Shown: positions 38,404 through 47,723 of the stretch, in pieces
How the letters are laid out: each line of letters starts with the position of its first letter
Position numbering within the stretch: position 1 is the stretch's first letter
Origin: Prochlorococcus marinus XMU1405
Lineage (GTDB): Bacteria > Cyanobacteriota > Cyanobacteriia > PCC-6307 > Cyanobiaceae
DNA length: 64,000 nt
Reading direction: 5' to 3'
NCBI RefSeq assembly: GCF_017696275.1
Contig: NZ_JAAORF010000002.1
Coordinates: forward strand, 62,001 to 126,000
Notes under the pieces: model-generated
Seen by the model: the letters and a program-made list of their open reading frames with translations, nothing else
The model's database searches: none
Told to the model about the DNA's origin: nothing
Position numbers and translations under genes: made by a program

Positions 38404-39021
38404 TTAGTTCTTATCTTGAAATATAGTACTTAAACGCGATAGAGGAGTCCCAATACCCGGTACTAATAATTGTGTTTTTTCGTCTTCCTCATCTATGCAA
38501 GAAGTGTAAATTACCTGATTAGGGAATAATTTCGCAATTTCATTTAATCCTTTATTTGAGCAAATAGCAGTTATTAAAAGAATCCTATTTGAATCAACAC
38601 CTAATTCCTTTAATTTAATTAAAGTTTCTAATGTTGCTGATTTTGTTGTTATTTGTTCTGAATAAAATATAACTCCTTCATTTGATTCAATAGTTTTAGG
38701 AAGTTCTCCTAATGAGAGTGTTGAATTAGGAATTACTTCTTTAGATCCAAACCAAAGAGATAATCCTTCGGGCAACATTGCGAGCACTTTTATTGGATAA
38801 TCATTATTAATAAAGAATCCATCTGCGTCTCCATTATCAGTATTTATTATTTCTTTTTTATATGGCAGCCAATTACGTAATGCTTCATATGTAAGCCATT
38901 TCCCTAATTGCTCATATCCTGTTGAGTACAAAATATTTGGAGTATTTTTTTCTCGTAATATTGAAAGCCAATGTTTTATTAATGGATGAGGAGGAACAAT
39001 AACCTTTAGTGACATTGCCAT
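38404..39021 (-). CDS. Uracil phosphoribosyltransferase-like protein, PRPP loop degenerate
   Basis: The N-terminal third (VIVPPHPLIKHWLSILRE, then GKWLTYEALRNWLP) aligns with Upp. Active Upp has a PRPP loop of the DPMLATGGS type; here the matching position reads FYSEQITTKSAT (about residues 119-130), with no Asp-Asp or Gly-Gly pair. The C-terminal uracil loop (GLGDAGD in active enzymes) reads GIGTPLSRL. So the fold is kept but normal UPRTase activity is doubtful. At 205 aa it is full length, so it is not truncated. Confidence 0.75.
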   Translation of the reverse strand: MAMSLKVIVPPHPLIKHWLSILREKNTPNILYSTGYEQLGKWLTYEALRNWLPYKKEIINTDNGDADGFFINNDYPIKVLAMLPEGLSLWFGSKEVIPNSTLSLGELPKTIESNEGVIFYSEQITTKSATLETLIKLKELGVDSNRILLITAICSNKGLNEIAKLFPNQVIYTSCIDEEDEKTQLLVPGIGTPLSRLSTIFQDKN

Positions 39022-39084
39022 GTATTTTCCTTTAAGATACTCTTACAGACTTTAAATACTTAAGTTCTAAAATACAGTCTTATT

Positions 39085-39597
39085 ATGATTAAATCAATTG
39101 TTTTCCCCTCACTAAAGAATGCATTAATTACGTTGTTATTTATTGGGATTTTATTTTTTAATTCTGTAAATTCTGCATGGGCTAAAAGACCTCCTGAGAT
39201 TAGAAACCAGCAAGACCTTAATTTAGAGCCAGATATGCATGGTCAAGACTTAAGCGGTAACGAATACGTTAAGTTTGATTTGAATGGGTTTAATTTCAGT
39301 GAAAGTAATTTAGAAGGGGCGGTGTTCAATAATAGTAAATTGCAAAACTCTAAGTTTACTGGAGCAAATTTAAGAGATGCACTAGCTTATGCAACAGACT
39401 TTACAGATGCTGATCTTTCAGATGTTAATTTTACTAATGCTTTATTAATGGAGAGTAATTTTGAAGGCGCAAAAATAGATGGTGCAGATTTTACTGATGC
39501 TGTTCTAAGTCGTACACAACAAAAACAATTATGTGCGATTGCTAATGGCACAAATAGTTCTACAGGAGAGAGTACAGAATATAGCTTAGGTTGTTAA
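39085..39597 (+). CDS. Exported pentapeptide-repeat protein (likely thylakoid lumen)
   Basis: A signal peptide with an AWA cleavage site after residue 33 precedes a right-handed beta-helix of pentapeptide repeats (SNLEGAVFNNSKL, ANLRDA, ADLSDVNFTNALL, ADFTDAVL, about 73-140). The C-terminal cap carries two cysteines (QLCAIANG and SLGC) that could form a disulfide after export. Lumenal pentapeptide proteins of this design exist in cyanobacteria; their functions are poorly known. At 170 aa it is complete. It is divergent from the upp-like gene. Confidence 0.85.
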   Translation: MIKSIVFPSLKNALITLLFIGILFFNSVNSAWAKRPPEIRNQQDLNLEPDMHGQDLSGNEYVKFDLNGFNFSESNLEGAVFNNSKLQNSKFTGANLRDALAYATDFTDADLSDVNFTNALLMESNFEGAKIDGADFTDAVLSRTQQKQLCAIANGTNSSTGESTEYSLGC

Positions 39598-39606
39598 TCA
39601 TCAAAG

Positions 39607-40671
39607 ATGAAAAAAAAAATTCCAGTTATTGTTGTTTCGGGATTTCTTGGTTCAGGTAAAACAACTTTTCTAAGATATCTACTAAAAGAGAGTAAAAAAA
39701 AATTTGGTTTAATAATTAATGAATTTGGTGATGTTGGAATTGATGGTGATTTGATTAAAAGTTGTGATAAATGTGATGAATCTGAAGACGACTGCGTTAT
39801 CGAATTAAGCAATGGATGCTTATGTTGTACTGTTCAAGATGACTTTGTTCCATCAATAAAAGCTCTCCTAGAATTTAATCCTCCTATCGAATCAATAATT
39901 ATCGAAACAAGTGGGTTGGCACTACCAATACCCTTAATTCAAGCACTTAACTGGCCTGAGATTAGGTCTTCCATCTACCTTGATGTTGTTGTTGGTATCG
40001 TTAATGGAGAATCAATGCTAAATGGTTCACCAATTAATGATTTAAATAAAATAACAAAACAATATAACGAAACAGATAAAATTGATCATAACGCCACTAT
40101 AGATGAACTTTTTGAGGAGCAACTAGAAGTTTCTGATATCGTTTTAGTTTCTAGATCAGATATCTTAAATGATGATCAGTTTGACGTTGTAAAAAATAAA
40201 ATTCAAGGAAGTCTAAATTCATCTACACCAGTCCTTAAATCCAAGAATGGCAAAATTGATTTAAATTATCTATTTGATTTTAATTTTAAAAAAGAAACTT
40301 ATAAAGAATTTTTAACGGAAGAACATGACCATAATCATGTTGAGCTCGTAACAGATTCATTTAAATTAAATTATTTCCTTGAAAAAAATGACTTTGAAAA
40401 GGAGATGTCAAAAATCTTGGATGAATTAAACATTCTTCGAATAAAAGGACGTATTTGGATTCCAAACAAATCATTGCCTTTACAAATACAAATTGTTGGA
40501 AAGAAAATTAATACTTGGTTTGAAGAAGCTCCAGACAATTGTTGGAGACCAAATGATAATGCTGGGCTTGAATTAGTAATAATTTCCTTTGATGAAAAAT
40601 CTATACAAACTTTCAATATAAAAATTAAAGAGAAATTTAAGATTTTAAGTAACCCAAAAATAGCAATTTGA
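39607..40671 (+). CDS. CobW/COG0523-family GTPase
   Basis: These G3E GTPases act as metal chaperones. Walker A GFLGSGKT is at 12-19, the metal-binding GCLCC motif at 70-74 and LIINEFGDVGIDG near 36-48. A Cys/acidic insertion (CDKCDESEDDC, 53-63) just before the GCLCC motif, and a His-rich stretch (EEHDHNHVE, about 238-246), are extra candidate metal sites. The C-terminal domain has GRIWIPN and WFEEAPDNCW. It starts nine bases after the pentapeptide gene. Zinc or cobalt handling is likely; the client is unknown. Confidence 0.88.
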   Translation: MKKKIPVIVVSGFLGSGKTTFLRYLLKESKKKFGLIINEFGDVGIDGDLIKSCDKCDESEDDCVIELSNGCLCCTVQDDFVPSIKALLEFNPPIESIIIETSGLALPIPLIQALNWPEIRSSIYLDVVVGIVNGESMLNGSPINDLNKITKQYNETDKIDHNATIDELFEEQLEVSDIVLVSRSDILNDDQFDVVKNKIQGSLNSSTPVLKSKNGKIDLNYLFDFNFKKETYKEFLTEEHDHNHVELVTDSFKLNYFLEKNDFEKEMSKILDELNILRIKGRIWIPNKSLPLQIQIVGKKINTWFEEAPDNCWRPNDNAGLELVIISFDEKSIQTFNIKIKEKFKILSNPKIAI

Positions 40672-40717
40672 CTTTATAGTTACTTGTCGTGATACTTACT
40701 ACAGTAGACAGTCCAAG

Positions 40718-40882
40718 ATGGAAAATTCAAAAATTGCTTTAAAACAAATAATCTCTAACGAAGTTTCTTCAATTGATAAAATAAAATGTTCAAAATGTGG
40801 AGGGTCGGGAAATTTTAAAACACCTGAAAATTCAAGAAAAACTTGTTTAGTTTGTTTTGGTAGAGGCTACATAGACATTTAA
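40718..40882 (+). CDS. 54-aa protein with two CXXCXGXG zinc-finger motifs
   Basis: ATG at 40718 opens 54 codons ending in TAA. CSKCGGSG (24-31) and CLVCFGRG (43-50) are two CXXCXGXG motifs, the spacing used by DnaJ-type zinc fingers, preceded by a short helical N-terminus. Plant BSD2 and related small chaperones share this motif type, but two motifs alone do not prove the family. The pair can bind one zinc. It follows the CobW-like GTPase by 46 bases, a putative metal chaperone. Confidence 0.6.
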   Translation: MENSKIALKQIISNEVSSIDKIKCSKCGGSGNFKTPENSRKTCLVCFGRGYIDI

Positions 40883-40981
40883 TAACTCAGAAAACCTTAA
40901 GGTAAAAAAATATTTGTTTATTAATCAATAGTACTTTTTATTAAAATTTAAACTAATCTTCTAGTAGAAATTAATTTTTAA

Positions 40982-41236
40982 TTGGACCAATTTGCTGTAA
41001 AAGTTTTTGTAAGACTAAGACCCTCAGTTTTAGATCCAGCAGGGGAAGCTACTAAATCTGCTTCTATAAAACTTGGAGCCGAGGGAATAAAATCATTACG
41101 TATAGGAAAAATGATTGAGGTGAAAATAGAAGGTAATGGTGAAAACGAAGTAAGAGAAAAAATTGATTTATTGTGTGATAGGTTATTCGCAAATATTGTT
41201 ATTGAAGATTACGAGTATTCACTAGAAAAATTATAA
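40982..41236 (+). CDS. purS: Phosphoribosylformylglycinamidine synthase subunit PurS
   Basis: PurS is the small structural/ammonia-channel subunit of FGAM synthetase in organisms with separate PurLQS. The 84-residue fold reads [23 protein letters not shown], then [17 protein letters not shown], the family pattern. The start is TTG at 40982. It ends one base before purQ, and the two are in the usual order. The large subunit PurL is not in this window. Confidence 0.93.
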   Translation: MDQFAVKVFVRLRPSVLDPAGEATKSASIKLGAEGIKSLRIGKMIEVKIEGNGENEVREKIDLLCDRLFANIVIEDYEYSLEKL

Positions 41237-41237
41237 G

Positions 41238-41903
41238 ATGGATAATTTTACTGTAGGAGTTGTTGTCTTCCCTGGTTCTAATTGTGATCGTGATGTTTCA
41301 TGGGCATTGGAAGGTTGTTTAGACATAAGAACAAAATTCTTGTGGCATGAGTCTTCAGATTTAAGTGATGTAGATGCAATAGTTTTACCTGGAGGATTTA
41401 GCTATGGTGATTATTTGAGATGCGGAGCAATTGCGAGATTCTCTCCATTAATAAATGCCTTGGATGAGTTTGTTAAAAGCGGGAAAAGAGTTTTAGGAAT
41501 TTGTAATGGGTTTCAAATCTTGACAGAATCAGGCTTTTTGCCTGGTGCCCTTACTGCAAATAAAAATCTTAATTTCATCTGTGATGATGTTGAACTTGAT
41601 ATCATTTCTTCAAAAGGAGGTTGGTTTAATAATGGAGGTGAAAAACAAACTATTAAGTTGCCAATAGCGCATGGGGAAGGAAGATATCATTGTGATTCTG
41701 ATACTTTAAAAAAACTTGTAGATAATGAATTGATCGCTTTGCGATATAAAAATAATCCTAATGGATCCTCATTCGATATTGCAGGTATAACTAATGAAAA
41801 GGGAAATGTTCTAGGTTTAATGCCTCATCCAGAGCGTGCATGTGACGAGACAATTGGTGGGACTGATGGTCTCTTTACATTGAAATCATTAATATTGAAA
41901 TAA
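41238..41903 (+). CDS. purQ: Phosphoribosylformylglycinamidine synthase subunit PurQ
   Basis: PurQ is the glutaminase subunit producing ammonia for purine step four. It is a class I amidotransferase with nucleophile Cys89 in [10 protein letters not shown], and His197 and Glu199 in LMPHPER completing the triad. [19 protein letters not shown] and HGEGRYHCD are further blocks. At 221 aa it is normal. A terminator follows right after the stop codon. Confidence 0.95.
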   Translation: MDNFTVGVVVFPGSNCDRDVSWALEGCLDIRTKFLWHESSDLSDVDAIVLPGGFSYGDYLRCGAIARFSPLINALDEFVKSGKRVLGICNGFQILTESGFLPGALTANKNLNFICDDVELDIISSKGGWFNNGGEKQTIKLPIAHGEGRYHCDSDTLKKLVDNELIALRYKNNPNGSSFDIAGITNEKGNVLGLMPHPERACDETIGGTDGLFTLKSLILK

Positions 41904-41937
41904 AAAAGACCCCCAATTTTGGAGGTCTTTTTTTTAT
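41902..41937. terminator. Bidirectional rho-independent terminator (purQ/fba)
   Basis: The stem GACCCCC/GGAGGTC (arms 41908-41914 and 41921-41927, with one C-A mismatch) encloses a six-base AATTTT loop. It is flanked by an A-run before it and a run of eight T's after it. Read on either strand the hairpin is followed by T's, so it can stop both purQ and the convergent fba gene. It is the clearest terminator in the window. Confidence 0.85.
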
Positions 41938-41953
41938 TTAATTTGGGAAGAAA

Positions 41954-43027
41954 TTAAACAGTAGCTTTTACTTTTGGATCTAAATCACCTTTAGCGTAGA
42001 GATCAGCAAAGTAATTGGTGCTGTTTTGCTTGATCTTACTTGCTTGACCTTCGCACCAGAACTGTTTGTATCTGTCAAGACAAACTTGCTTCATGTATTT
42101 TCTAGCAGGTTTGTTGAAATGTCTTGGGTCAAAGTTTGCCTTGTCAGCAAATGCGGCCTCTCTTACTGCGGCAGTGAAAGCAAGCCTGTTATCTGTATCA
42201 ATGTTGACTTTCCTCACTCCATTTCTTATTCCCTCTTGAATCTCTTCAACAGGAACACCGTATGTTTGAGGGATTTCACCACCATATTTGTTAATGATAT
42301 CCAACCATTCCTGAGGAACTGAACTAGATCCATGCATTACAAGGTGTGTATTTGGAAGTGCTTTATGGATTTCAGCAATTCTGCTTATTGCAAGAACTTC
42401 TCCTGTAGGTTTTCTTGTGAATTTATAAGCACCATGACTTGTACCTATAGCAATAGCTAATGCATCAACTTTTGTTTTAGCAACAAAATCTGCAGCTTCT
42501 TCAGGATCAGTCAAAAGCATATCTGTAGAAAGTTCACCTTCAAAACCATGACCATCTTCAGCTTCTCCTTTCCCTGTTTCTAATGAACCTAAGCAACCTA
42601 ATTCTCCTTCAACACTAACCCCAACTGAATGAGCAAAATCTACAACTTTTTTAGTGACTGCAACATTATATTCGTAACTTGCGGGTGTTTTTGCATCTGC
42701 CTCTAGAGAACCATCCATCATTACTGATGTGAAACCATTTATTGCTGCTGAATAGCATGTTGATGGCTCATTACCATGGTCTTGGTGCATTACAACTGGA
42801 ATATTTGGATATGTTTCTGTAGCAGCAAGGATTAGATGACGTAAGAAAATTTCCCCTGCATAATTTCTTGCCCCTCTTGAAGCTTGGAGGATAACTGGAC
42901 TATCAGTTTCATATGCTGCTTCCATGATTGCTTGAACTTGCTCAAGATTATTAACATTGAAAGCTGGAATACCGTAACCATTCTCAGCAGCGTGATCTAA
43001 AAGTAGTCTTAGTGGAACGAGGGCCAT
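41954..43027 (-). CDS. fba: Class II fructose-bisphosphate aldolase
   Basis: It condenses triose phosphates to fructose-1,6- and sedoheptulose-1,7-bisphosphate in the Calvin cycle and glycolysis. Zinc-site motifs are VMHQDHG (about 78-84) and GVEGELG (about 136-145), with MHGSSSVP and [11 protein letters not shown] near residues 230 and 276. At 357 aa it is the class II A type. It converges on purQ and shares the terminator. Its start follows an AT-rich promoter region of about 90 bases. Confidence 0.95.
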   Translation of the reverse strand: MALVPLRLLLDHAAENGYGIPAFNVNNLEQVQAIMEAAYETDSPVILQASRGARNYAGEIFLRHLILAATETYPNIPVVMHQDHGNEPSTCYSAAINGFTSVMMDGSLEADAKTPASYEYNVAVTKKVVDFAHSVGVSVEGELGCLGSLETGKGEAEDGHGFEGELSTDMLLTDPEEAADFVAKTKVDALAIAIGTSHGAYKFTRKPTGEVLAISRIAEIHKALPNTHLVMHGSSSVPQEWLDIINKYGGEIPQTYGVPVEEIQEGIRNGVRKVNIDTDNRLAFTAAVREAAFADKANFDPRHFNKPARKYMKQVCLDRYKQFWCEGQASKIKQNSTNYFADLYAKGDLDPKVKATV

Positions 43028-43119
43028 AATTAAAATAAGTTAGATGCTATACAAAGCACTTGTTTCCGCGAGTTTAGTACAAAGAGGGATCAAATGTCAC
43101 GTAATTAGATATACAAAAT

Positions 43120-44217
43120 CTATATTTTTATATTTAACCCGCTCTTCGACGATTCTCTTATAGCTTCGCAAACTTTATGACTTGCAAGTCCCTCGCATAA
43201 GCCTGGAATGATAGGTGTTTTATTAAAAATACTCTCAGCCCATAAATTTTGAATTCTCAAAACTGGAGCTATCCTCCCATCAGTCCATGTTTTTTCAAAA
43301 TTAAAACTTGATTCTGCAGTTAGATTTTGTATTTTATTTTTGCTGTTTGAATATTTCAAATTAAAACCATGGACATAATCTTTTTGGTTCTCGCTTTTAA
43401 GAATAAGTGAACCTTCGCTTCCATATATTTCTAAACTAAATCCTCTACCGTTTTTAGAAATCGATGATAAAGATACCTGACATGGAATAAGATTCGAGCT
43501 GAAGTTTGATATTTCTATATTGGCTAAACATACATCTTCACTCGTAACATCATTTAAATCAGATGAATTAGGTAAAGGTCTTTTTTTTATTGATGTTGCT
43601 AACTTTCCAGACACGTTTATTGCTTCTCCAAAAAACCAATTCAACATATCGAACGCATGAGTACCTAAAGCGCCAATAACTCCTCCACCTTTTTCTTCCA
43701 ATGAATACCAATTCCAGGATCTTTTGGGGTCGGATCTACTGCCCATTAACCAATCTAATTTGACTAAATATATATCTCCTAAGATATTTTCATCAATAAG
43801 TTTTTTTGTCTGAAGGAAAAGAGGTACTGCTCTGTATTCAAAATCAACACATACGCTTAAATTATTAATCAAAGATATTCTCTGAAGCTCTTCAATTTCT
43901 GAGGAGGATATTGAAACGGGTTTTTCAAGGAGCAAATTTTTATTATTCTCAAGAGCTTGTTTTGCTAACTTAAATCTTGATTCAGGAGGGGTGGCAATAA
44001 TAATCCCATCAATTTCTTGAGATTTAACTAAGTCTTCCCAATCATGAAAAAACTCTAATCCAGTTTCTTTTTCTAAAATTGATTTTTGCTTTTTGTCATA
44101 ATGATAAATAGCAACTGGCGTTAAATAATCCGACTCTTTTAACGCTTCTAAATGTACTTTTTTGCCAAACCCTAGTCCAGCGATTGCTATTTTTAATTTT
44201 TTATTTTTAGTATTCAT
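43120..44217 (-). CDS. Gfo/Idh/MocA-family oxidoreductase
   Basis: An NAD(P)-dependent sugar or inositol-type dehydrogenase. The Rossmann motif AIAGLGFGKKVH begins at residue 11; DGIIIATPPESRF and LLLEKPVSISSSE (with the catalytic Lys of EKP, about 97) are standard, and GVIGALGTHAFDMLNWFFG lies near 178-197 with the conserved H of GTHAFD. At 365 aa it is complete. The substrate cannot be named. It is three bases downstream of the hypothetical exported gene and follows accD on the same strand. Confidence 0.85.
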   Translation of the reverse strand: MNTKNKKLKIAIAGLGFGKKVHLEALKESDYLTPVAIYHYDKKQKSILEKETGLEFFHDWEDLVKSQEIDGIIIATPPESRFKLAKQALENNKNLLLEKPVSISSSEIEELQRISLINNLSVCVDFEYRAVPLFLQTKKLIDENILGDIYLVKLDWLMGSRSDPKRSWNWYSLEEKGGGVIGALGTHAFDMLNWFFGEAINVSGKLATSIKKRPLPNSSDLNDVTSEDVCLANIEISNFSSNLIPCQVSLSSISKNGRGFSLEIYGSEGSLILKSENQKDYVHGFNLKYSNSKNKIQNLTAESSFNFEKTWTDGRIAPVLRIQNLWAESIFNKTPIIPGLCEGLASHKVCEAIRESSKSGLNIKI

Positions 44218-44219
44218 TC

Positions 44220-44612
44220 TTATTCATTAATAAACTCTGAACAACTATTTTCAATAACAACATCTATAAGTTCATCATTATTAGAAGTTTGCCATTTTGA
44301 ATTGAATTGAGGAATTCCATTTATTGATGTATCTTTGAACTTTTTTTCATTGCAATTAATTCTCATTACATAAAGTGATAATTCTCCATCATCATCAGAA
44401 TTAGTTGGATTTTTAAAGAATTTTGTTAATACACTTATTTCACCATTTGGTAGCGGCTTAATACTCCCTTTATCAAGCCATTCTTTCCCATCATCATTCT
44501 CTTTAAGGAGAACCCAATCAACATTTCCTATCGCATATGAATAGGAGGAAAAGTTTAAAATAAAGAGTAAAAGGCTTAAAGAAAAATAAAATAAATTAGA
44601 AATTATTCTCAT
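44220..44612 (-). CDS. Small exported protein, surface-adhesin-E-like domain
   Basis: A signal peptide (about residues 1-27, ending SYSYA) is followed by a short beta-rich domain with VDWVLLKENDDGKEWLDKGSIK, KFFKNP and MRINCNEKKF. The pattern of Trp, Asp and a central Cys resembles the surface-adhesin protein E type domain, a small secreted fold of unclear function in cyanobacteria. Cys89 and Cys124 may form a disulfide. It is one base from accD on the same strand, so co-transcription is likely. Confidence 0.6.
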   Translation of the reverse strand: MRIISNLFYFSLSLLLFILNFSSYSYAIGNVDWVLLKENDDGKEWLDKGSIKPLPNGEISVLTKFFKNPTNSDDDGELSLYVMRINCNEKKFKDTSINGIPQFNSKWQTSNNDELIDVVIENSCSEFINE

Positions 44613-44613
44613 T

Positions 44614-45495
44614 TTATATATTTGCTTTTACAAGTTCTTTTACACCATGAATTTTTAAAATTTTAGTCAGAGTATCCTTGAGATCTTTCCTTTTAACTAT
44701 TACATCAACAAAACCATGCTCAAGAAGATATTCAGCTGTTTGAAAATTATCGGGTAATTTTTCTCTTAATGTTTGTTCTATAACCCTTCTTCCAGCAAAA
44801 CCAATAAGAGCTTTAGGTTCCGCCAAAATTAAATCACCCAACATTGCAAAGCTGGCTGTTACCCCTCCAGTGGTTGGATGAGTTAACAAGGGCATATAAA
44901 GAAGATTTTTTTCTTTATGTTTTTTTAGTGCTCCAGATATTTTTGCCATTTGCATGAGACTTAACATACCTTCTTGCATCCTTGCTCCTCCTGATGCGCA
45001 AACAATAAGTATTGGAAAATTTTCTAAAGTTGCTCTCTCAATTATCCTTGTAATTTTTTCGCCAACTACTGAACCCATGGATCCTCCCATAAATCTAAAA
45101 TCCATAACAGCTAATGCTAAAGGCATTGAATTTACAGAACAGATACCTGTTACGACTCCATCTCTTAAACCTGTACCAGCTTGACTTTCTTTAATTCGAT
45201 CAGCGTATGACCTTCTATCTTTAAAACCTAAAGGATCTGTAGGACTTAGTGAAATATCAAATTCTTTGAATGAATTTTTATCAGCAATTATATTTATCCT
45301 TTCATCACTATTAATTCTATTATGGTGACCACAATTACTACAAACATTGAAATTTGAAATTAGGTCTTTTCTATAGGCTACTTGCGAACACTCTGAACAT
45401 TTAACCCACAAACCATCTCCTTCGTCAGTATCTTGGGAAACTTTCCCAACAAATTGATCTTTACGCCTTGCGGCAAACCAGTCGATTAATGACAC
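44614..45495 (-). CDS. accD: Acetyl-CoA carboxylase carboxyltransferase subunit beta
   Basis: It transfers the carboxyl from biotin carboxyl carrier protein to acetyl-CoA, the first step of fatty-acid synthesis. The N-terminal zinc ribbon has Cys33, Cys36, Cys52 and Cys55. The crotonase-like core shows [35 protein letters not shown] and [16 protein letters not shown], the oxyanion hole and substrate-binding Gly regions. At 293 aa it is normal. Two small genes follow it on the same strand. Confidence 0.95.
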   Translation of the reverse strand: MSLIDWFAARRKDQFVGKVSQDTDEGDGLWVKCSECSQVAYRKDLISNFNVCSNCGHHNRINSDERINIIADKNSFKEFDISLSPTDPLGFKDRRSYADRIKESQAGTGLRDGVVTGICSVNSMPLALAVMDFRFMGGSMGSVVGEKITRIIERATLENFPILIVCASGGARMQEGMLSLMQMAKISGALKKHKEKNLLYMPLLTHPTTGGVTASFAMLGDLILAEPKALIGFAGRRVIEQTLREKLPDNFQTAEYLLEHGFVDVIVKRKDLKDTLTKILKIHGVKELVKANI

Positions 45496-45634
45496 AACGT
45501 TACCTGTTTTTTCTATTTAAATCTAAGTAAGGTACTTTTATCAAGAAAGATATATAAATATTTGAGATTTTCTAAATTAGAAACTCCTCAAAGTTAAAAA
45601 TTTAATTATTTGAGTTCATAATCGAAATTAATTA

Positions 45635-46531
45635 TTATTTATTTTTCTCCTCAATCATTTTATGAATTATTGGAGTAAGAATTAGTTCCATTGCGAAACC
45701 CATTTTCCCACCATTTACAACGATACTTGTTGGACTTGACATGAATGAATCATTAATCATTCCAAGCAAGTATTGAAAATCAATACCCCATTTCTCTCTT
45801 GCCCCTTTTCTGAAATGTATGATCACAAAGCTCTCATCGGGAGTTGGGATATTTCTGCATATAAAAGGATTTGAAGTGTCAATTGTGGGAATTCTCTGGA
45901 AATTAATATCGGTTTTGCTGAATTGTGGGCAGATGTGATTTATATAATCAGGCATTCTTCTCAATATCGTATCCACAATGGTTTCCGCTGAGTAACCTCT
46001 TTCTGCGTTATCTCTATGGATTTTTTGAATCCACTCTAAATTTGTTATCGGAACAACGCCAACAAGTAAATCAGCATAGGATGCCACATTGTATCCATCA
46101 CCTTCTACCCCGCCATGCAAACCTTCATAAAAAAGTACGTCTGTCCCCTCAGGAATATCTTCCCATGGAGTAAATTGCCCAGGTTCTAGGGATGTACCAA
46201 GTCTTGTATTATGTTCTTCTGCTTCTTCAAGACTATGTAGATAATATCTTTTTTTTCCTCCTCCAGTTTCACCATAGATTTTAAAAAGTTCTTCTAACTT
46301 GTCAAAAAGATTAGCCTCTGGACCAAAATGAGAGAAATTTTCACCTTTTGAAAGAGCCTCTGCCATCGCTTTTTTCATAGGCATTCTTTCAAATCTGTGG
46401 TAACTATCACCTTCTACAACTGCGGGAACTATATCTTCTCTGGCAAAAATATGCTCAAAGGCTCTTTTTACTGTACTTGTTCCTGCTCCTGATGATCCTG
46501 TTACAGCGACTACTGGATGACGTTTTGACAT
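45635..46531 (-). CDS. prk: Phosphoribulokinase, short proteobacterial-type
   Basis: It phosphorylates ribulose-5-phosphate to make the Rubisco substrate. The P-loop is GSSGAGTS (12-19), with VVEGDSYHRF (38-47), LFYEGLHGG (133-141) and IVDTILRRMPDY. At 298 aa, with the TGSSGAGTSTVK start and the TDINFQR-TSNPF pattern, it resembles the octameric proteobacterial enzyme. The cyanobacterial/plant type is longer and has a redox Cys pair near the P-loop. No Cys occurs before Cys201, so thioredoxin control of that kind looks absent. Promoter region 46531-46621 is AT-rich. Confidence 0.93.
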   Translation of the reverse strand: MSKRHPVVAVTGSSGAGTSTVKRAFEHIFAREDIVPAVVEGDSYHRFERMPMKKAMAEALSKGENFSHFGPEANLFDKLEELFKIYGETGGGKKRYYLHSLEEAEEHNTRLGTSLEPGQFTPWEDIPEGTDVLFYEGLHGGVEGDGYNVASYADLLVGVVPITNLEWIQKIHRDNAERGYSAETIVDTILRRMPDYINHICPQFSKTDINFQRIPTIDTSNPFICRNIPTPDESFVIIHFRKGAREKWGIDFQYLLGMINDSFMSSPTSIVVNGGKMGFAMELILTPIIHKMIEEKNK

Positions 46532-46620
46532 TTTTTAAAAACAATATCTAATGATTCTGACAGGTCATATGCCAACTTTATGTTTTACTTAAAAATATTT
46601 TTTTATTTATTAATTTTTTT

Positions 46621-47694
46621 TTAAATTTCATCCATTATTTTATCTCCGATTTCACTGCAAGATAATACTTCGGAAGACCCATCTGCTAAATCGGCTGTTC
46701 TAAATCCTTTTGATAAAACTTTATCAATGGCAGTTTCTAAATTTTCTGCAGCCTCTTCTTCATTTAACCCAATTTTTAACATCATGGAAGCAGATAAAAG
46801 CATTGCAATAGGATTCGCTATGTTTTTACCAGCTATATCAGGAGCCGAACCATGAACCGGTTCAAAAACTCCTGGACCATCATTGTTTAGAGAAGCAGAA
46901 GGAAGCATACCAATAGAACCAGTTAACATTGCGGCTAAGTCACTTAAAATATCTCCAAATAAATTACTTGTTAAAATTACATCAAATTGACCAGGATCTC
47001 TAACTAATTGCATTGCTGCATTATCAACGTACATATTGCTTAGAGATATATTTTTATCTTTTGAGGTGATATTTAAAACTGTATCTCTCCACAATTGGCT
47101 AACCTCAAGAACGTTTGATTTATCAACAGAACATATTTTTTTATTTCTTTGGTTAGCAATTTTTATTGCTATTTCTGTTATTCTCTCTATTTCAGCCGAA
47201 TCATAAACCATCGTATTGAAAGCTTTTGGGATTTTTGTATTTGTTATGTGTCCTCTTGGTTTCCCAAAATATATTCCCCCTATTAATTCTCTTACAACAA
47301 TTAGATCTACATGCTCAACGATTTCTTTTTTTAATGTACTTGCATCTAATAGAGATTTTCTTATTTTGACAGGCCTGATATTTGCGAAAAGGTTTAGTGC
47401 AGATCTTAACTTTAGTAATCCACTTTCTGGCCTTAATTCTCTTGCAAGAGAGTCATATTTAATATCTCCTACACATGCTAAAAGTACAGCATCACTTTTT
47501 TTGCATTGATCAAGTGTCTTATCTGGAGCAGGATTCCCATATTTTTCATAAGCTATCCCTCCAAATAATTCTTCAATAATCTCAATATCGAAATTATTAT
47601 TTTTTGAAAGCCTTTTTAAAACTTTTTTTGAAACTTCTGAAATCTCTGGTCCAATTCCGTCCCCTGACAATAAAACTATCTTATATTTCTTCAT
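46621..47694 (-). CDS. leuB: 3-isopropylmalate dehydrogenase
   Basis: It oxidatively decarboxylates 3-isopropylmalate in leucine synthesis using NAD. SGDGIGPEI starts near residue 10, followed by LRSALNLFANIRPVK, VVRELIGGIYFG, VDNAAMQLVR, LTSNLFGDILSDLAAML and EPVHGSAPDIAGK, all dehydrogenase-family hallmarks. At 357 aa it is normal. It lies 29 bases downstream of lpxD on the same strand. Confidence 0.95.
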   Translation of the reverse strand: MKKYKIVLLSGDGIGPEISEVSKKVLKRLSKNNNFDIEIIEELFGGIAYEKYGNPAPDKTLDQCKKSDAVLLACVGDIKYDSLARELRPESGLLKLRSALNLFANIRPVKIRKSLLDASTLKKEIVEHVDLIVVRELIGGIYFGKPRGHITNTKIPKAFNTMVYDSAEIERITEIAIKIANQRNKKICSVDKSNVLEVSQLWRDTVLNITSKDKNISLSNMYVDNAAMQLVRDPGQFDVILTSNLFGDILSDLAAMLTGSIGMLPSASLNNDGPGVFEPVHGSAPDIAGKNIANPIAMLLSASMMLKIGLNEEEAAENLETAIDKVLSKGFRTADLADGSSEVLSCSEIGDKIMDEI

Positions 47695-47723
47695 TTGAAT
47701 TTTTATTTATTAAAAACAATAAA

